DNA from: Narthecium ossifragum
Taxonomy: Eukaryota > Streptophyta > Magnoliopsida > Dioscoreales > Nartheciaceae
NCBI GenBank assembly: GCA_963920575.1
Contig: OY986969.1
Span: forward strand, 8,801,096 to 8,865,095
Length of the DNA: 64,000 bases
Reading direction: 5' to 3'
The position numbers and the translations under genes are program-made. Positions 11,165-22,243 of this stretch are shown piece by piece. Position 1 is the stretch's first letter. Each line of letters begins with the position of its first letter. The notes beneath the pieces were generated by a model. The model worked only from the letters and a program-made list of their open reading frames with translations. It was not told where the DNA came from and did no database searches.

Positions 11165-12513
11165 TCACCTATTCACCCACAATTCTGTTGCAATTCTATC
11201 ACGTAATAAATCACCATCACGAGATTCTGCTAACTGGGACGTAGATTGTGGATGTCCATGCAGATGTTCTTCATCATTAGCTACTGCAGGTTCCATAGCA
11301 ACAGATCCTCGTAAAAGACTATCACGTTTATGATTTCTGATGATATAGTTATGAAGTATGCAACACGCCATTACTATCTTGCGTTGCGCTAACCAAGGAT
11401 ATGGCTGCATTATTCGTAGTATCTTAAATCGCTGCTTCAGAACACCAAATGCCCTTTCAACGTGATTGCGCAATTGTGCATGACGGTGGTTGTATATGTC
11501 CTTATAGCTACTGTATCCATGGGTGCGGCCACTACGGACATTTCGGAATTCTCCGATATGATATCGTGATCCTCTGTATGGCGCCAGAAACTTTTTTGAA
11601 TTTGCATAACCAGAATCAACTAAGTAGAATTTACCTACAGATTATCGCATTGTCACTGTTAGATGAAGTCATTGAGAGCAAATATAAGAGCGTAAGTTCA
11701 TGAGACTAAAACCTTCTGGAACTGTGAGATCGCCCTCTTCAATTGCCTTATTTAAGACACGCATATCTGCCGCGGAACCTTCCCAGCCAGTAATGACAAG
11801 GAGAAATTGTAGATCAAAATCCACAACTCCCATAACATTCTGCGATGTAAACCCCTTGCGGTTACGAAACCGCGGTTGTAGGTCTCTGCTAACAATTGCA
11901 GGAATATACGTTCCATCAATTGCACCAATGGCATTCTGCGAAATACACTTGCAGCATTAAGACCCCGTGCACACGCTAGAACATACCACAATAAGATTAT
12001 ATTCATGCATTTTACCTTAAATGGGGCCCAAGTGGAACTCCCCTCAAATAGGCGGTGGGCGAGGACATTATCACCAGGGAATTGCATGTATTCAGGTCCC
12101 AATTCTACGACACCATCCAGTACGCGATTGAAAATTCGACTTATTGTTTCTCCAGAATGCTGAAATGTCTCAGCCAGCACTCTGTTTGAAACTCCATGTC
12201 CAATCCCGTGAAGAAAGATCGCAAGTTGCTCTCTGCTGGACACGTTTGATGTGTCGCTAATCAAACCCCCTGCCTCCAATGCACCACATAAGCCGTGAAA
12301 CACTGTTTTTGACATCCTAAACAATTCTGGACATCTAGTTTCATGACCATCCATGATGTCATTGATTAGTTGGTGTCCGGTGAAAGGCCTTGTGCGGCAT
12401 GGCACCGTAGTTATTAGATGCGAAGAAGATGGGCAATCTGCTAGAGCTATCTGAATCACCATGTCCTCCTCTTCTGATGACCCCGAAGAGCTCTCATACG
12501 ACAAAAAACTCAT
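11165..12513 (-). CDS. PIF/Harbinger DDE transposase (DDE_Tnp_4-type nuclease), three exons
   Basis: Catalyses excision and insertion of the element. My model: exon 1 12513-12016, exon 2 11935-11713, exon 3 11634-11165, with 80-nt and 78-nt GT-AG introns. The joined frame is 1191 nt (396 residues plus stop) with no internal stop. Exon 1 starts MSFLSYESSSGSSEEED and has the N-terminal helix-turn-helix-like region (LAIFLHGIGHGVSNRVLAE). Exon 2 opens NAIGAIDGTYIPA (first catalytic Asp). Exon 3 has KFYLVDSGYANSKKF (second Asp) and NHVERAFGVLKQRFKIL (catalytic Glu), so the triad is intact. Typical PIF transposases run about 350-450 residues. The introns explain why the unspliced frames look broken. 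It is followed 174 bp later by the hybrid-binding-domain ORF. Confidence 0.9.
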
Positions 12514-14617
12514 TTCTGTCTAACAAAAGAAACAAGTGTTGTAATATTGTATAAGTCAACAATGTGATTTCCATGTAATTTGTCTCTATCCCCGTCCCCC
12601 TCAATTTGAGAGTATTATGATAATAATCCTATGTTTATTTTTGGTTACTTCATCTAGAAAAATATTTTACATGTTTAGTTATGATAATAAGCATGTTCTT
12701 ATCTGCATCCACGCCGTTTAAATAACATACTGGCGAAAGATACTACCAAAGAGAATGTGAAAAACATATATACAGAACAGAGATCTCCTGAGGATGGTAT
12801 GTTTGATAGGTTTGAGACCCCTAGCATAAAGGTTGAACTGAGCCCCAAAAAGGAATCTAGTGATAGCAGAATAGCTAGGGATATTCGGAACCAGAAATAT
12901 GAGAAATTGTCCTTTCCAACTTCAAAGCTGCCAATATGCAACACAATGTCACATTTCGGAATTCGCTGTCCCCCACGCCGAAGGTTAAATTACATGAACT
13001 TTTGTCACGTCACACAAAGCCAACAAAGCCTATATCCCAGTGGTAGGGATCAAAGCAAAGGCTCTGATGCTACAACAATTATTTTATCTTTACCTCATCA
13101 AATCCAACATGCAAATTTGTCCATGCATAAGTCATCCATACATTCTAACAATTCAGCAAGCTAGAGATTATAATTACTTTGAAACACAAACTGTGTAAAA
13201 TACATACCCAATAATAGCTAAATGGAGTTCCATTAAATACAACTAAAACAAACTCATAAAACTGTTTAAACCAATAAAAGCAAACACAATCTACCAACAA
13301 TAAACTTGACAAAGCTGCAGATACATTTACATACCAGATCTGTTTGATGAAACAAAAGACACTACCACAATGCATCAACAGCCACTACTCACACCTCCAC
13401 AGACAAGCTTCCTCATTACACATGTTCCTTATATATAGGACGCAGAGTCCATACAAATATCTAAGATAGAGACAACTTATATCTTCTTTCCATGATGAAC
13501 ATCCAGTCAAACCTCCCTCTTGTCTTGTCCCTTCTATCAACTTCAGAATGTATTGTCTTGTCTCTCAAATCAACTTTAAAATGTAGGCCCCATTGTTCAC
13601 ATGTTGCAGCAACTTTTTGACCAATAAAACATGGCTCTTCTGCATTGTCATCTAGCAACATACATCTAATAAGATGCTGTAATCTTCGTAGCAGAGTCCA
13701 GAGACTATAGCTAGCAATCAACATCGACCCATGTTACAGTCTGCAATCATATACCAAGTAAGATGCACGATGGATCTAACCTATCAAGCAAGAGATTGTA
13801 ACTCATCTATTTCAACATGCCACAATTAACTCATGGGTTTCAACATGCCATAACTAATTCGGCATCAGAATCCAAATGCAATGTTTCCTTAAAAAACTAG
13901 AGAATGTCACCATATTGATGTTGACCGTCCTGCACAACCGAAGAAGTAAAAATGAGCATGAATTGTAGCTAGTATGAGCAATGCAAATGGCTGACTAAAT
14001 CAAGAAAACTTCAACACCATAGACTAGGATCTGTATAGGGACTGACACAAGTAATAAGGTTAAGAGGGCATCAATAAGGTATGAATTAAGTCAGAAGGCA
14101 TATAAGAAATGCTACTAACCTATGACTATCTCAAAGTACTCACAAAAATAGCAACTGACCTTAATTATTGTATTTCAGCAAAAGTTCAGCATTTAACAGA
14201 ACTCTAGAAAGAACTCTGATCAGCTGCTACACCACAAGCTTTTCTACTCATTAACTTATACACAAAAATTAGATGAAAATCATATATGAAGAATTTTAAC
14301 GGGCAATTAAAACATTCAAACGAATGCAACACCTAGACCACACATCCAGTGGATCTCCTAAAACATGTACTATAAGCAGAAATAAGCTAAAAGCAAAATC
14401 AGCAGAGATCTTCAAAAGGAATAAGAAAACATGGCTATAATTCTCTTCACGTATCTATGCAAAGGTATAGACAAATGCAAAAAGAGCATAAGATGGTAGG
14501 GTTAAATCAATCTAAATGACTCCAAGGTGGAACAACTAGCAGTACTCCGAACAGAACGAGTCTAGTAAGAAATCACATCATTAAAGTTAGCAGACTACAT
14601 ACCTAGATAAGTACCGC
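12514..14617. other. Harbinger interior between the transposase and Myb ORFs, no gene recognised
   Basis: AT-rich. Open frames at 12757-13164 (plus), 13145-13378 and 13461-13724 (minus) have no recognisable domain. It probably holds the promoters or untranslated parts of the two minus-strand genes. Confidence 0.4.
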
Positions 14618-15972
14618 TTACATGTCCGGATTTGATCTGCCACGTGCGAAGTGGTCATCCTCTTGCGTCTCGTATGGTGTCCAATCCGGATTGACTTGTT
14701 CCCCTTCAGGCCGTGGACCTCTACTCATATGAAAAGTAGGAAGATGTGGACGAAAATGATATGTGTATGGCACCTCCATGGACGGAGGCCATATAGGCGG
14801 ATGGTATGATGGTTCAGGCTGTGTGAAAATTCTAGATGGCTGGCTATGGCTATCTTGACTAGGTAACTCCTTCAACCGATCATCTACCCACATGTTCCTT
14901 AGTGTTGCGTCATTGAGAGAAATGAATCCTTGCCTATGTGTTTCACTCTCAAAAATTTTCGTCAACTTCACCAACTTGTAAGATGTTATTTCAGGCAATG
15001 TATGGGCCACCTCCATACATGTTGGTAGGGAGTAATCAACATCTCTTTGCATCGCCCGCTCTTTGAGGTCAAACTTCCTCTGTAACTGCTGTGCAATTAG
15101 AAGTGCACCCTCACCCCTGCCGCCAACCACCTTCTTCTTACATCGGTTTGCATACTCTTGTCGGCGACGCTTGCTGCCGGAAGAACCAGATGCATCCGTG
15201 CCAGTACCACCATGCTCCTCTGTGCGTTGTGTCTGTGGCGTATCTTGCGGAATCGGATCACTGGTGTTTGTATCTTGCAATTCATCAACATATCTCCATG
15301 GCCCGGATCCTCCCGTGTGGTCTTCATCTTCACCGATGTTAATACCAGACACACGAGATGGGTAAGTCCGAGGCGGGGGTGAATTAGCATCAGTCGGAGT
15401 ATCTTATGATCCAGTGCTCTCTGATACTTTTTCTTCAATTGCCTTATTATTCTTATTCTTCATGTTCGAGGAATATCTGAATTCTCCAGTAGCGGTATTC
15501 TTGGCTGTCAGGAGATTCATTACCTCATAGAAGACATACAACTTATCTTTGAGAGGAGCGAATTTTGAACGACCCTGGAAGAATGGAAGAATTATAATTG
15601 ATTAGAATATGTGTCTTTGGACCAGAATTATGAAGATTATATTTGGACGCTTCTTACCGCAATAACCTCATCCCAAGCTGCTCTATCAGGTGGATCGATC
15701 ATCTTCGTTTCGGGATTCCAACCCCATCCACTCTTGCCCTCTAGCTCTATGTAGATAGCATGTGTTTTTTTCAAGTTCTTCCATCTATTCTTGATGTGTA
15801 TCATCTGCAGCTGATGTTCTCGATTTTCATTGCATTTGGTGAGTGCTCTATTCCAGGCATCTTTCGTAAATTGCCCATTGCTTCGCGCTTTAGCGAGGTG
15901 TTCTAATCTCAAGTGTTCTAGCAAGACATGATCCTCGGCTTCAGTCCAATTTTGTTTCCTTACATTCGGCAT
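14618..15972 (-). pseudogene. Harbinger Myb/SANT-like DNA-binding protein, one in-frame stop
   Basis: Plant PIF/Harbinger elements encode a Myb/SANT protein that helps the transposase reach the ends. Exon 1 (15972-15658) has the trihelix-like domain: KQNWTEAEDHVLLEHL, later IKNRWKNLKKTHAIY and GWGWNPETKMI. A GT-AG intron (15657-15575) is followed by exon 2 (15574-14618), starting GRSKFAPLKDKLY. Exon 2 stays in frame for 957 nt apart from a TAA at 15406-15404. After the stop it contains a basic patch (GSKRRRQEYANRCKKK) and a C-terminal region including ITSYKLVKLTKIF. The stop could be a mutation or a base-call error; if real, only about 160 residues (the DNA-binding part) are made. Confidence 0.85.
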
Positions 15973-16640
15973 ATTTCTGTATTAATCGAAGATGTCTTTA
16001 GTTTGATAATATTCATGGAGGGAAATCAATCCAAGCATCGACATCTGCTAGGAGATATGGTTTTAACCATAACATGAGATTTTCATAGATAGGTGACAAA
16101 GTCACTCGTAATTGCAATCTAGATAGCATGTCTGAAGGTTAGCTGTATTCGCTAGAAAAGACAAGGTAGACAGGATGCTACTGAGGGAAACTTTAACCCT
16201 AAAAAGGGATGGGTACTGATACTTCTTGACTTCTTTTTCGTAAGAATAGTGAAGATTACAAAGTATAGCTGCCCCATCCATCACAATGTTTACTGATGGA
16301 ATCAATCGAAGATGTTTTTTACTCACAAAATACCAACTAACAAAAACAAACATGGCCACATCATTCAAACATAGTCAGAAACATATAACCAACCTGCCGA
16401 ACAAAAGACACCACTACAAAGATCTAAAATGGGTACAAACTGAAATAGATATAAAAACTGATTGGAAGTAAAATAACGGCAATGTACCAGGCTAGCATAC
16501 TAACATGAACCAACTAGGTCCATGCCTCAGTCATCCCATAGAAATCAAAAGAGCACAGAGATGGTTATTTCATCCACTACAAACCTCATCATCAAAGCTA
16601 TATAATCATCCAACGATCATAATAAAAGCTAGAGTTAAAA
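15973..16640. other. Harbinger interior upstream of the Myb ORF, no gene recognised
   Basis: AT-rich sequence between the Myb start and the tandem repeats. It probably contains the Myb promoter. Open frames at 16102-16368 and 16286-16471 overlap on opposite strands and have no domain signal. Confidence 0.4.
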
Positions 16641-16644
16641 TTTG

Positions 16645-17480
16645 GATGATGAGATTGCTTACCTAAACAGAAAGGATCAACAAAGTGGAATTTGCCTTCA
16701 GGGGATTGGGCAATCCTCTTTGTTAGCCTCGGAGCAGAGCAGAAGACGTTTTTTTTTGAACTGTGCTTGGCTCCAATTGCAGGGCGGCACAGAGATGGAA
16801 GAGAGAGATCGGATCAGACCAGGGAAGGGGAGAAGATAGAGCGTGGTTGAAAAATGTAAAATAAGATTGCTTACCTAGAGAATGCAGATCAAGGAAAGGG
16901 ACTAGCCGTCAGGGAAGGCTGCATTCCTCTTTGCTAGCCTCGGATCAGAGCAGATCTAGCTGTAGCAGAGCAGAAGACAGTTTTTGAACTGTGCTTGGCT
17001 CCAATTGCAGGCCGGCACTGAGTTGGAAGAGAGTGACCACAATAAGACCAGGGAAGGGGAGAAAATAGTGTGGTTTAAAAATGGATGATAACATTGCTTA
17101 CCTACAGAAGAAGGATCAAGGAAGGGGAGCCGTCAGGGAAGGCTGCATTCCTATTTGCAAGCCTCGGATAGCCAGCAGATGTAGCTGTTTGTTAGCCTCG
17201 GAGCAGCGCAGAAGTAGCTTTTTCTTGGAACTGTGCTTGGCACCAATTGCAGGCCGGCACTGAGTTGGAAGAGAGAGATCGGATCAGACCATGGAAGGGG
17301 AGAAAATATAGTGGTACAAAAATGGATGATAAGATTGATTACCTAGAGAAGAAGGATCAAGGAAGGGGACTTAGCCGTGGTGAAGGCTGCATTCCTCTTT
17401 GCTAGCCTCGGATCTTGCCAGATCTAGCTAACAGGACAACCCTCGGATCTTGCCAGATCTAGCTAACAGGACAACTGTGC
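16645..17480. repeat. Four tandem repeats of about 212-242 bp inside the Harbinger end
   Basis: Each unit begins near 'gatgataagattgcttacctagagaa' (here split by mismatches) at about 16652, 16864, 17089 and 17331. Each continues with 'ggatcaagg', 'aaggctgcattcctctttg', 'gctagcctcgga', 'ttgcaggccggcac' and 'gaagagagagatcgg'. Units share their order of blocks but differ by small indels. The last unit contains a nested 35-bp duplication (17407-17441 and 17442-17475, around 'cttgccagatctagctaaca'). They may be transposase-binding or promoter repeats; no coding frame is shared. Confidence 0.8.
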
Positions 17481-18138
17481 TCGGATCGAAGGAGTTGCTG
17501 GGCGGCAGCGAGTGGGAAGAGAGAGATCTCGTCACTTCCGGCAATGGAGCAAAGTCACCCTGACTGGATCTGACCAGATCTGACCAGATCTGGAATGCTC
17601 TTGGCTTCAGAGGCGAGGTAGCGGATGGTGGCGGAGAGATATGGCAAGAAGACCTCACGCGGTGGCGTTGTCTCTCTCACTCTCTCGATCTCTCCTCCGA
17701 GTGACCGGATCTGAGGGGATGTGGATGGTTTTTGGTTTAGATCCGACGTCGCGGCCGGAGGCAGATAGATCTCGCAAGGAGCCGTCACTCGGCGCCGTCG
17801 ACCTCGCGCGGTGACGTTGTCGCTCTTTCACTCGCTCCATCTCTCCCCCCACTGACAACTAGAGAATGCAGCCGACCACATCCCTTCCGCCTCCCCCCAA
17901 GACCAACCCACGCGCCCTTCTACGCCGCCGGCGACCCCCGCGACGAGACGGTCTCTCCCTCACGCAATGGCCGCCAGCGCTGTGTCGCTTTGCCAGACGC
18001 TCGCGGGAAATGGAATTGGGATAACCTAGAAACCGGGGTTAACCCCACTTTAACCCAGAAATGTAAGCCGGCTGTGTTTTGGGATAACACGGGGTTAAGG
18101 TGGGATAACCCCGCCTTAACCCCGAACCAAACAGGGGC
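17481..18138. other. Harbinger right subterminal region
   Basis: GC-richer sequence rich in 'gatctgaccagatctg' and 'gatctctc', ending in several ttaaccccg/ggttaacccc motifs. No gene was recognised; minus-strand open frames at 17428-17858 overlap one another and look like repeats in translation. Confidence 0.4.
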
Positions 18139-18229
18139 TTAGGAGTTTAGGATCCGACCAATTTGCACTATTTTGATCATTAGTAGCTTGTTAATAGAGG
18201 CCAAATCCTTAGACCATTAGGGCGATTAG

Positions 18230-19350
18230 TGTTGGATTTAAGGTTTATATAAGGCCCAAAACTCCTAGGGTGAAGGAGAGGGCTAAGCCTTAATATAGGT
18301 GTTGAATCAAATGGGCCTGCTAAAGCCCAGTTAAGAAGAGAGTCATATGAAGCCCATGTGAGTGTGTGTAAATGTTTAGTTCCACATCGCTTGGGACAAG
18401 AACATTTCTCTAGTTTATATAGAACCTTGAGCATCTATAGTTTGAATGTATGTAAGAACTAGAGAGAGGCACACACATGTGCACGCCTGTGTGCCACCAG
18501 CCACCGCCTCCGGCCGGCGGACCGGCGCCGGTGACAGTGACGTGTGCGTCCATGTGGGCGCCACGCGTGCATTTTTGCCTACGTGGCAGGTGGCTGTTCT
18601 TCGTCCTAAGCAGTTACAAGTGGGTTGAGCCACATTGAGTGAGCCATTAATTTACCATAAGAGGGCTGAGTCAGTTATGACTCTTGGTCTCCCCATGATG
18701 CCCATGACTGGACAATTATGGATGACATGGCAGCCCATGTTCTCCTGGGTGGCTGTTACTGGTGACGTGGCGCCTGTTCAGCTCCCCACTAAGTAGCAGT
18801 TACTGGTGATGTGGCAGAGTGGCAGCCCATGACTGGGCGGTTACGGATGACGTGGCGCTGACGTGGCATCGGTTACTGATGACGTGGCGCTGACGTGGCG
18901 AGTCTCTTCACCTCCCTACTAAATGGCTGATCAACTAGCCTAGCTAGCCTATAAATAGGACCCCATACCAGCCATTCTAAGCTTGCTCATGCATACACTC
19001 CTCTCCACACCACTTGCATAATAGAGGGTCTTGATTGAGAGTGCCATACCATCTTGGAGCTCGAAGGGCGATCGGACGGCCGGCTTCCCTCCAATCGCGG
19101 TGGATCGTTGTACCCTGTGAGCTTTTTGTCTCAAGAACCAGAAGCAAGGGTGGTGGGCAAATAAAGCTTAAGGGCACAGTGTGGCACACTGGCCTCGATC
19201 AAGCGGGGTTTCTTCGTCTGATTCGTATTCCTTCTCTTTCATTCATTTTCCGGATTAACGGTACGTGCAGTTTTGTTTTTGTTAAAACCGATTGTAAAGG
19301 ATTACTTGCTACCCTAGTAAAAGCAATAATCCTAGTCTATATTTCCAACA
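18230..19350 (+). repeat. 5' LTR of the copia element
   Basis: 1121 bp, TG...CA with TGTTGGA/TCCAACA inverted ends. It contains several 'gatgacgtggcgctgacgtgg' units (18840-18900), giving repeated TGACGTGG, an ACGT-core bZIP-type site (known motif; use here is inference). A TATA box 'cctataaatagga' follows at 18949-18960. Confidence 0.95.
18949..18958 (+). promoter_or_regulatory. TATA box of the copia 5' LTR
   Basis: CTATAAATAG sits about 50 bp downstream of a cluster of TGACGTGG repeats. The same box is kept in the 3' LTR near 25806. Transcription should start about 30 bp downstream. Confidence 0.7.
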
Positions 19351-19499
19351 TTCTTAAGCTTTATTTTCCCGGTTTTACCGTATTTTCCGGATCCACTTCT
19401 CCTACGGATCCTCTTCTGTTTTCTTTTCTTTTTGAGAGGAAGTTCTACTTCCTATAAGAACTCTAAAACACAAGAACTGAACCATTGTGTGGTTGGTCT

Positions 19500-20523
19500 G
19501 CTTTTGCAGACGGATTCAGGAGCATGTGCTAAACCTGTGATCCCTCCTCGTGTGGAGGAAGTGCCGATAGGCAATCCACATGTAGTGGAAATGCCTAGCA
19601 TGCCGATCGGGCAGCTAGAGAGACCTAAGAAGTTTAAGGGGCTGAATTTCAAGCAGTGGCAGCAGAAAATGCTGTTCTACTTGACCACCCTTAAACTGGT
19701 CAGGTATCTTACTGAGGATGAGCCTGTTCTAACTGAAGAACAGAAGAATGCTCATACCGTGGCTGCAGTTCAGGCTTGGGGTCATTCTGACTTCTTATGC
19801 CGGAACTATATCCTGAACGGCTTGGACAACAAGCTCTACAATGTGTAATTTCCCAAAAGAACCGCAAGGGAACTTTGGGAAGCCTTGGACAATAAGTACA
19901 AGGTGGATGACGCCGGCGCAAAGAAATTTGTTGTCGGTCGATTCCTTGAGTACAAGATGGTAGGCGGTAGAAGCATTGTCGAATAAGTTGAGGAACTTCA
20001 GCTTATCTACCATGACATGAATGTTGAAGGTATGATTCTGAATGAACCTGTTCAAGTGGCGGCAATGATAGAGAAACTGCCGTCTTCTTGGAAGGACTTC
20101 AAGAATTATCTAAAGCACAAACGAAAGGAGATGAGTCTTGAAGATCTTATTCGGAGGCTGAAGATCGAGCAGGATAACTGCAAGACCGATAAGAACAGCG
20201 GTCTCGGCATTTATTCTAAGTCTAACTTAGTGGAGAATGCCAGCTGTTTGAAGGACAAGAGGCGCAAGCGCTTCGATGAGGGCACTAAGGGAGGCAGCAG
20301 GTATCAGAAGTTCAAGGGCGAGTGCTTTGTCTGCGGAAAGGCAGGACATCGGGCAAAGGATTGCCGCAACCGTCCAAGTACTCAAGGGAAGAAGAAGCCA
20401 GCTCCCAAAAGGAAAAGGATAGAAGCCAACATAGCTGAAGGTTTCAGTGCAGAGATGGATGACTTGCAACTGGTTGCAGTTGTCTCAGAGGTGAACCTGA
20501 TCGGGAGCAACCCGAAGGAATGA
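19500..20523 (+). pseudogene. copia gag (capsid plus zinc knuckle)
   Basis: Encodes the structural protein that packages element RNA. The frame reads KFKGLNFKQWQQKMLFYLTT in the gag N-terminus and reaches a CCHC knuckle, CFVCGKAGHRAKDC, near 20325-20366, then a basic tail. Stops interrupt it after KLYNV (19846) and after SIVE (19984), and at 20521 before the protease. Two of these are consistent with C-to-T changes of CAA and one with TGG to TGA. The start codon was not resolved because the leader 19351-19500 gives no clear ATG context. Confidence 0.85.
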
Positions 20524-20855
20524 TGGGTCGACACTGGCGCTACCCGCCACATCTGCTCCAATACATGGATGTTCGACACCTACCAGGTAGTGGATGGAGA
20601 ACACTACTACATGGGAAACTCTGCAACCTCCAAGGTGGAAGGTAAAGGGACTGTGAAGCTGAAGATGACGTCTGGGAAGGAGCTGACCCTGACAGAAGTC
20701 CTTCATGTGCCAGAGATACGCAAGAATTTGATCTCAGGTTCTGTGATGAGTAAGAAGGGCTTCACGATGGTCTTCGAATCTGATAAGGTCATCTTAGCAA
20801 AGAATGGCATGTACGTTGGCAAGGGCTACATGACTGAGGGGTTGTTTAAAATGAA
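20524..20855 (+). pseudogene. copia aspartic protease region
   Basis: WVDTGATRHIC is the aspartic protease active site (usually D-S/T-G-A), followed by KMTSGKELTLTEVLHVPEIRKNL split over the expected spacing, then NLISGSVMSKKGF. It processes the gag-pol polyprotein. The frame is broken off by the Pack-MULE inserted at 20856; the GAG-pre-integrase text resumes after 22243. Confidence 0.85.
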
Positions 20856-21956
20856 GGCTAAATTTTCAATTAGTACCCTGTAGTTTGACCGATATTTTTA
20901 TGTGGTCCTTATATTTCAAAAAGTTGCAATACAGACCCTCAACTTTCATTAGCTCACTTATGTAGTCCTCCACGTCAGCTTCCGTCGAACGCCGTCAACG
21001 AGCTAACGACAAACTAGCACACGTGGCCTTTATTTATCCACGTGGTCATTTTTAAATATTTTTTACTAATAAAATTGCCTTGTCATCCCTCCTCTCTCTC
21101 TCTCTCTCTCTCTCTTCTCGATGCTCGTCCGCACCAGAGACCTCAAGCGCCCGGGACTCCCAAGCCCGGCGGCGTCATCTCCTCCGCGCCCGGCGTTCGC
21201 CCCGTGGACCCTTCTCGCGGCCGGGACTCCCACGTCTTGGTGGGGGACCTCCGCAAGCCCCTCTCCCACGCCGCCGCCGTCTCCAAGATCCTCGAGGTCT
21301 CCCGCCGCTGGCGCTGGGGCCCCGACCTCGACGCCAACCTCGACCGCCTCCACCACCTCCCCCTCTCCTCCTCCCAAATCTCCGCCGCCATCTCCCTCCT
21401 CCCCCCTGAGGACCCCGACTCCTCCCTTGCCCTGTTCCGCTGGGCCCGGCGCCACGACCACCTGTCCCCGCCCGACGACCCCACCTACTCCCTCCTCCTC
21501 GACCGCCTCGCCTCCGCCACCCCCGTCGCCGTCCAAGCCCACAACCACGACCCTACTCCACTTCCTTCCCGACGTTCCCTACCCCAGCCGTACCCTCCAG
21601 ACGTCGGATCCCCGCCGACCTCCTTCCCCAAGCATCTCCGGTGCCGCCCTCCTCGATTCCACCGCCTATCATGCCGGAACGAATGATCCGGTCCGGTGAA
21701 TCGAGTCCTTAGGTCCAGGCGAACCCTCCTCTAGCGATCCTGACCTCTGGCGACCCTCCCTCGCCGCCGATCCAAGTCCGGCGAGTCTCAGCCCTTCGAT
21801 CTGCTTCCCCTCTTACAGCTCCTTTCTAATCCAATTAGAAAATCTGAGCCGTTTAGATAAGATCAGGCTCGATCGGGGACGGCGATGTCGGGGCTGGGCA
21901 TCGACGGCGAGCTGCTCGGAAGAGAGAAAGGGAGAAGAGAGAGGGAGAAGTGGGAG

Positions 21957-21994
<38 letters not shown>

Positions 21995-22234
21995 GGAGAA
22001 GGGATGACAAGGCAATTTTATTAGTAAAAAATATTAAAAAATGACCACGTGGATAAATAAAGGCCACGTGTGCTAGTTTGCCGTTAGCTCGTTGACGGCG
22101 TTCGACGGAAGCTGACGTGGAGGACTACATAAGTGAGCTAATGAAAGTTGAGGGTCTGTATTGCAACTTTTTGAAATATAAGGACCACATAAAAATATCG
22201 GTCAAACTACAGGGTACTAATTGAAAATTTAGCC
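20856..22234. mobile_element. Pack-MULE inserted in the copia protease/integrase junction
   Basis: 1379 bp with terminal inverted repeats of about 235 bp. Left begins GGCTAAATTTTCAATTAGTA; the right end is its reverse complement. Flanked by a perfect 9-bp duplication, taaaatgaa, at 20847-20855 and 22235-22243, as expected for Mutator-like elements. The TIRs end in (CT)n/(GA)n tracts at 21088-21117 and 21961-21990. The interior is GC-rich and unlike both the TIRs and the host copia, and carries a PPR-gene fragment. No transposase, so it must have moved with help from another element. Confidence 0.95.
21258..21521 (+). pseudogene. Captured PPR-protein N-terminal fragment
   Basis: The plus frame opened at 21042 reads LRKPLSHAAAVSKILEV, then WGPDLDANLDRLHHLPLSS, then SSLALFRWARRHDHL and TYSLLLDRLAS. 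This order (SKILE...P.LE..LD.L...LS...I...L.....ALFRWA......TY..LL..LA) is the N-terminal lead-in of P-class pentatricopeptide repeat proteins, which act on organelle RNA. The full 35-residue repeat array is missing. After about 21530 the frame loses PPR character. Third positions are almost all G/C, as in monocot genes. The two other plus frames here (Pro/Ser-rich and Arg/Pro-rich) are shadows. Confidence 0.75.
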
Positions 22235-22243
22235 TAAAATGAA

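Larger units (their letters stand above)
10331..18138. mobile_element. PIF/Harbinger DNA transposon, nearly complete (7.8 kb)
   Basis: The ends are imperfect inverted repeats: left GCCCCCGTTTGGTATGGGGT, right (reverse complement) GCCCCTGTTTGGTTCGGGGT. Both flanks carry TTA (10328-10330 and 18139-18141), the 3-bp duplication expected for PIF/Harbinger. All three recognisable ORFs are on the minus strand: Myb/SANT (15972-14618), DDE transposase (12513-11165) and a small hybrid-binding-domain protein (10990-10691). The subterminal region 16645-17480 holds four roughly 220-bp tandem repeats. Both ends also carry several GGGGTTAA-type motifs (10345-10480 and 18027-18125). Apart from one stop in the Myb ORF it looks recently active. 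Confidence 0.93.

Noticed and set aside
21066..21699. Long open frames on both strands (Pro/Ser-rich, Gly/Val-rich, Arg-rich) as separate genes
   Set aside because: They are GC-rich shadows of the captured PPR frame; only the frame from 21042 reads as a known family.
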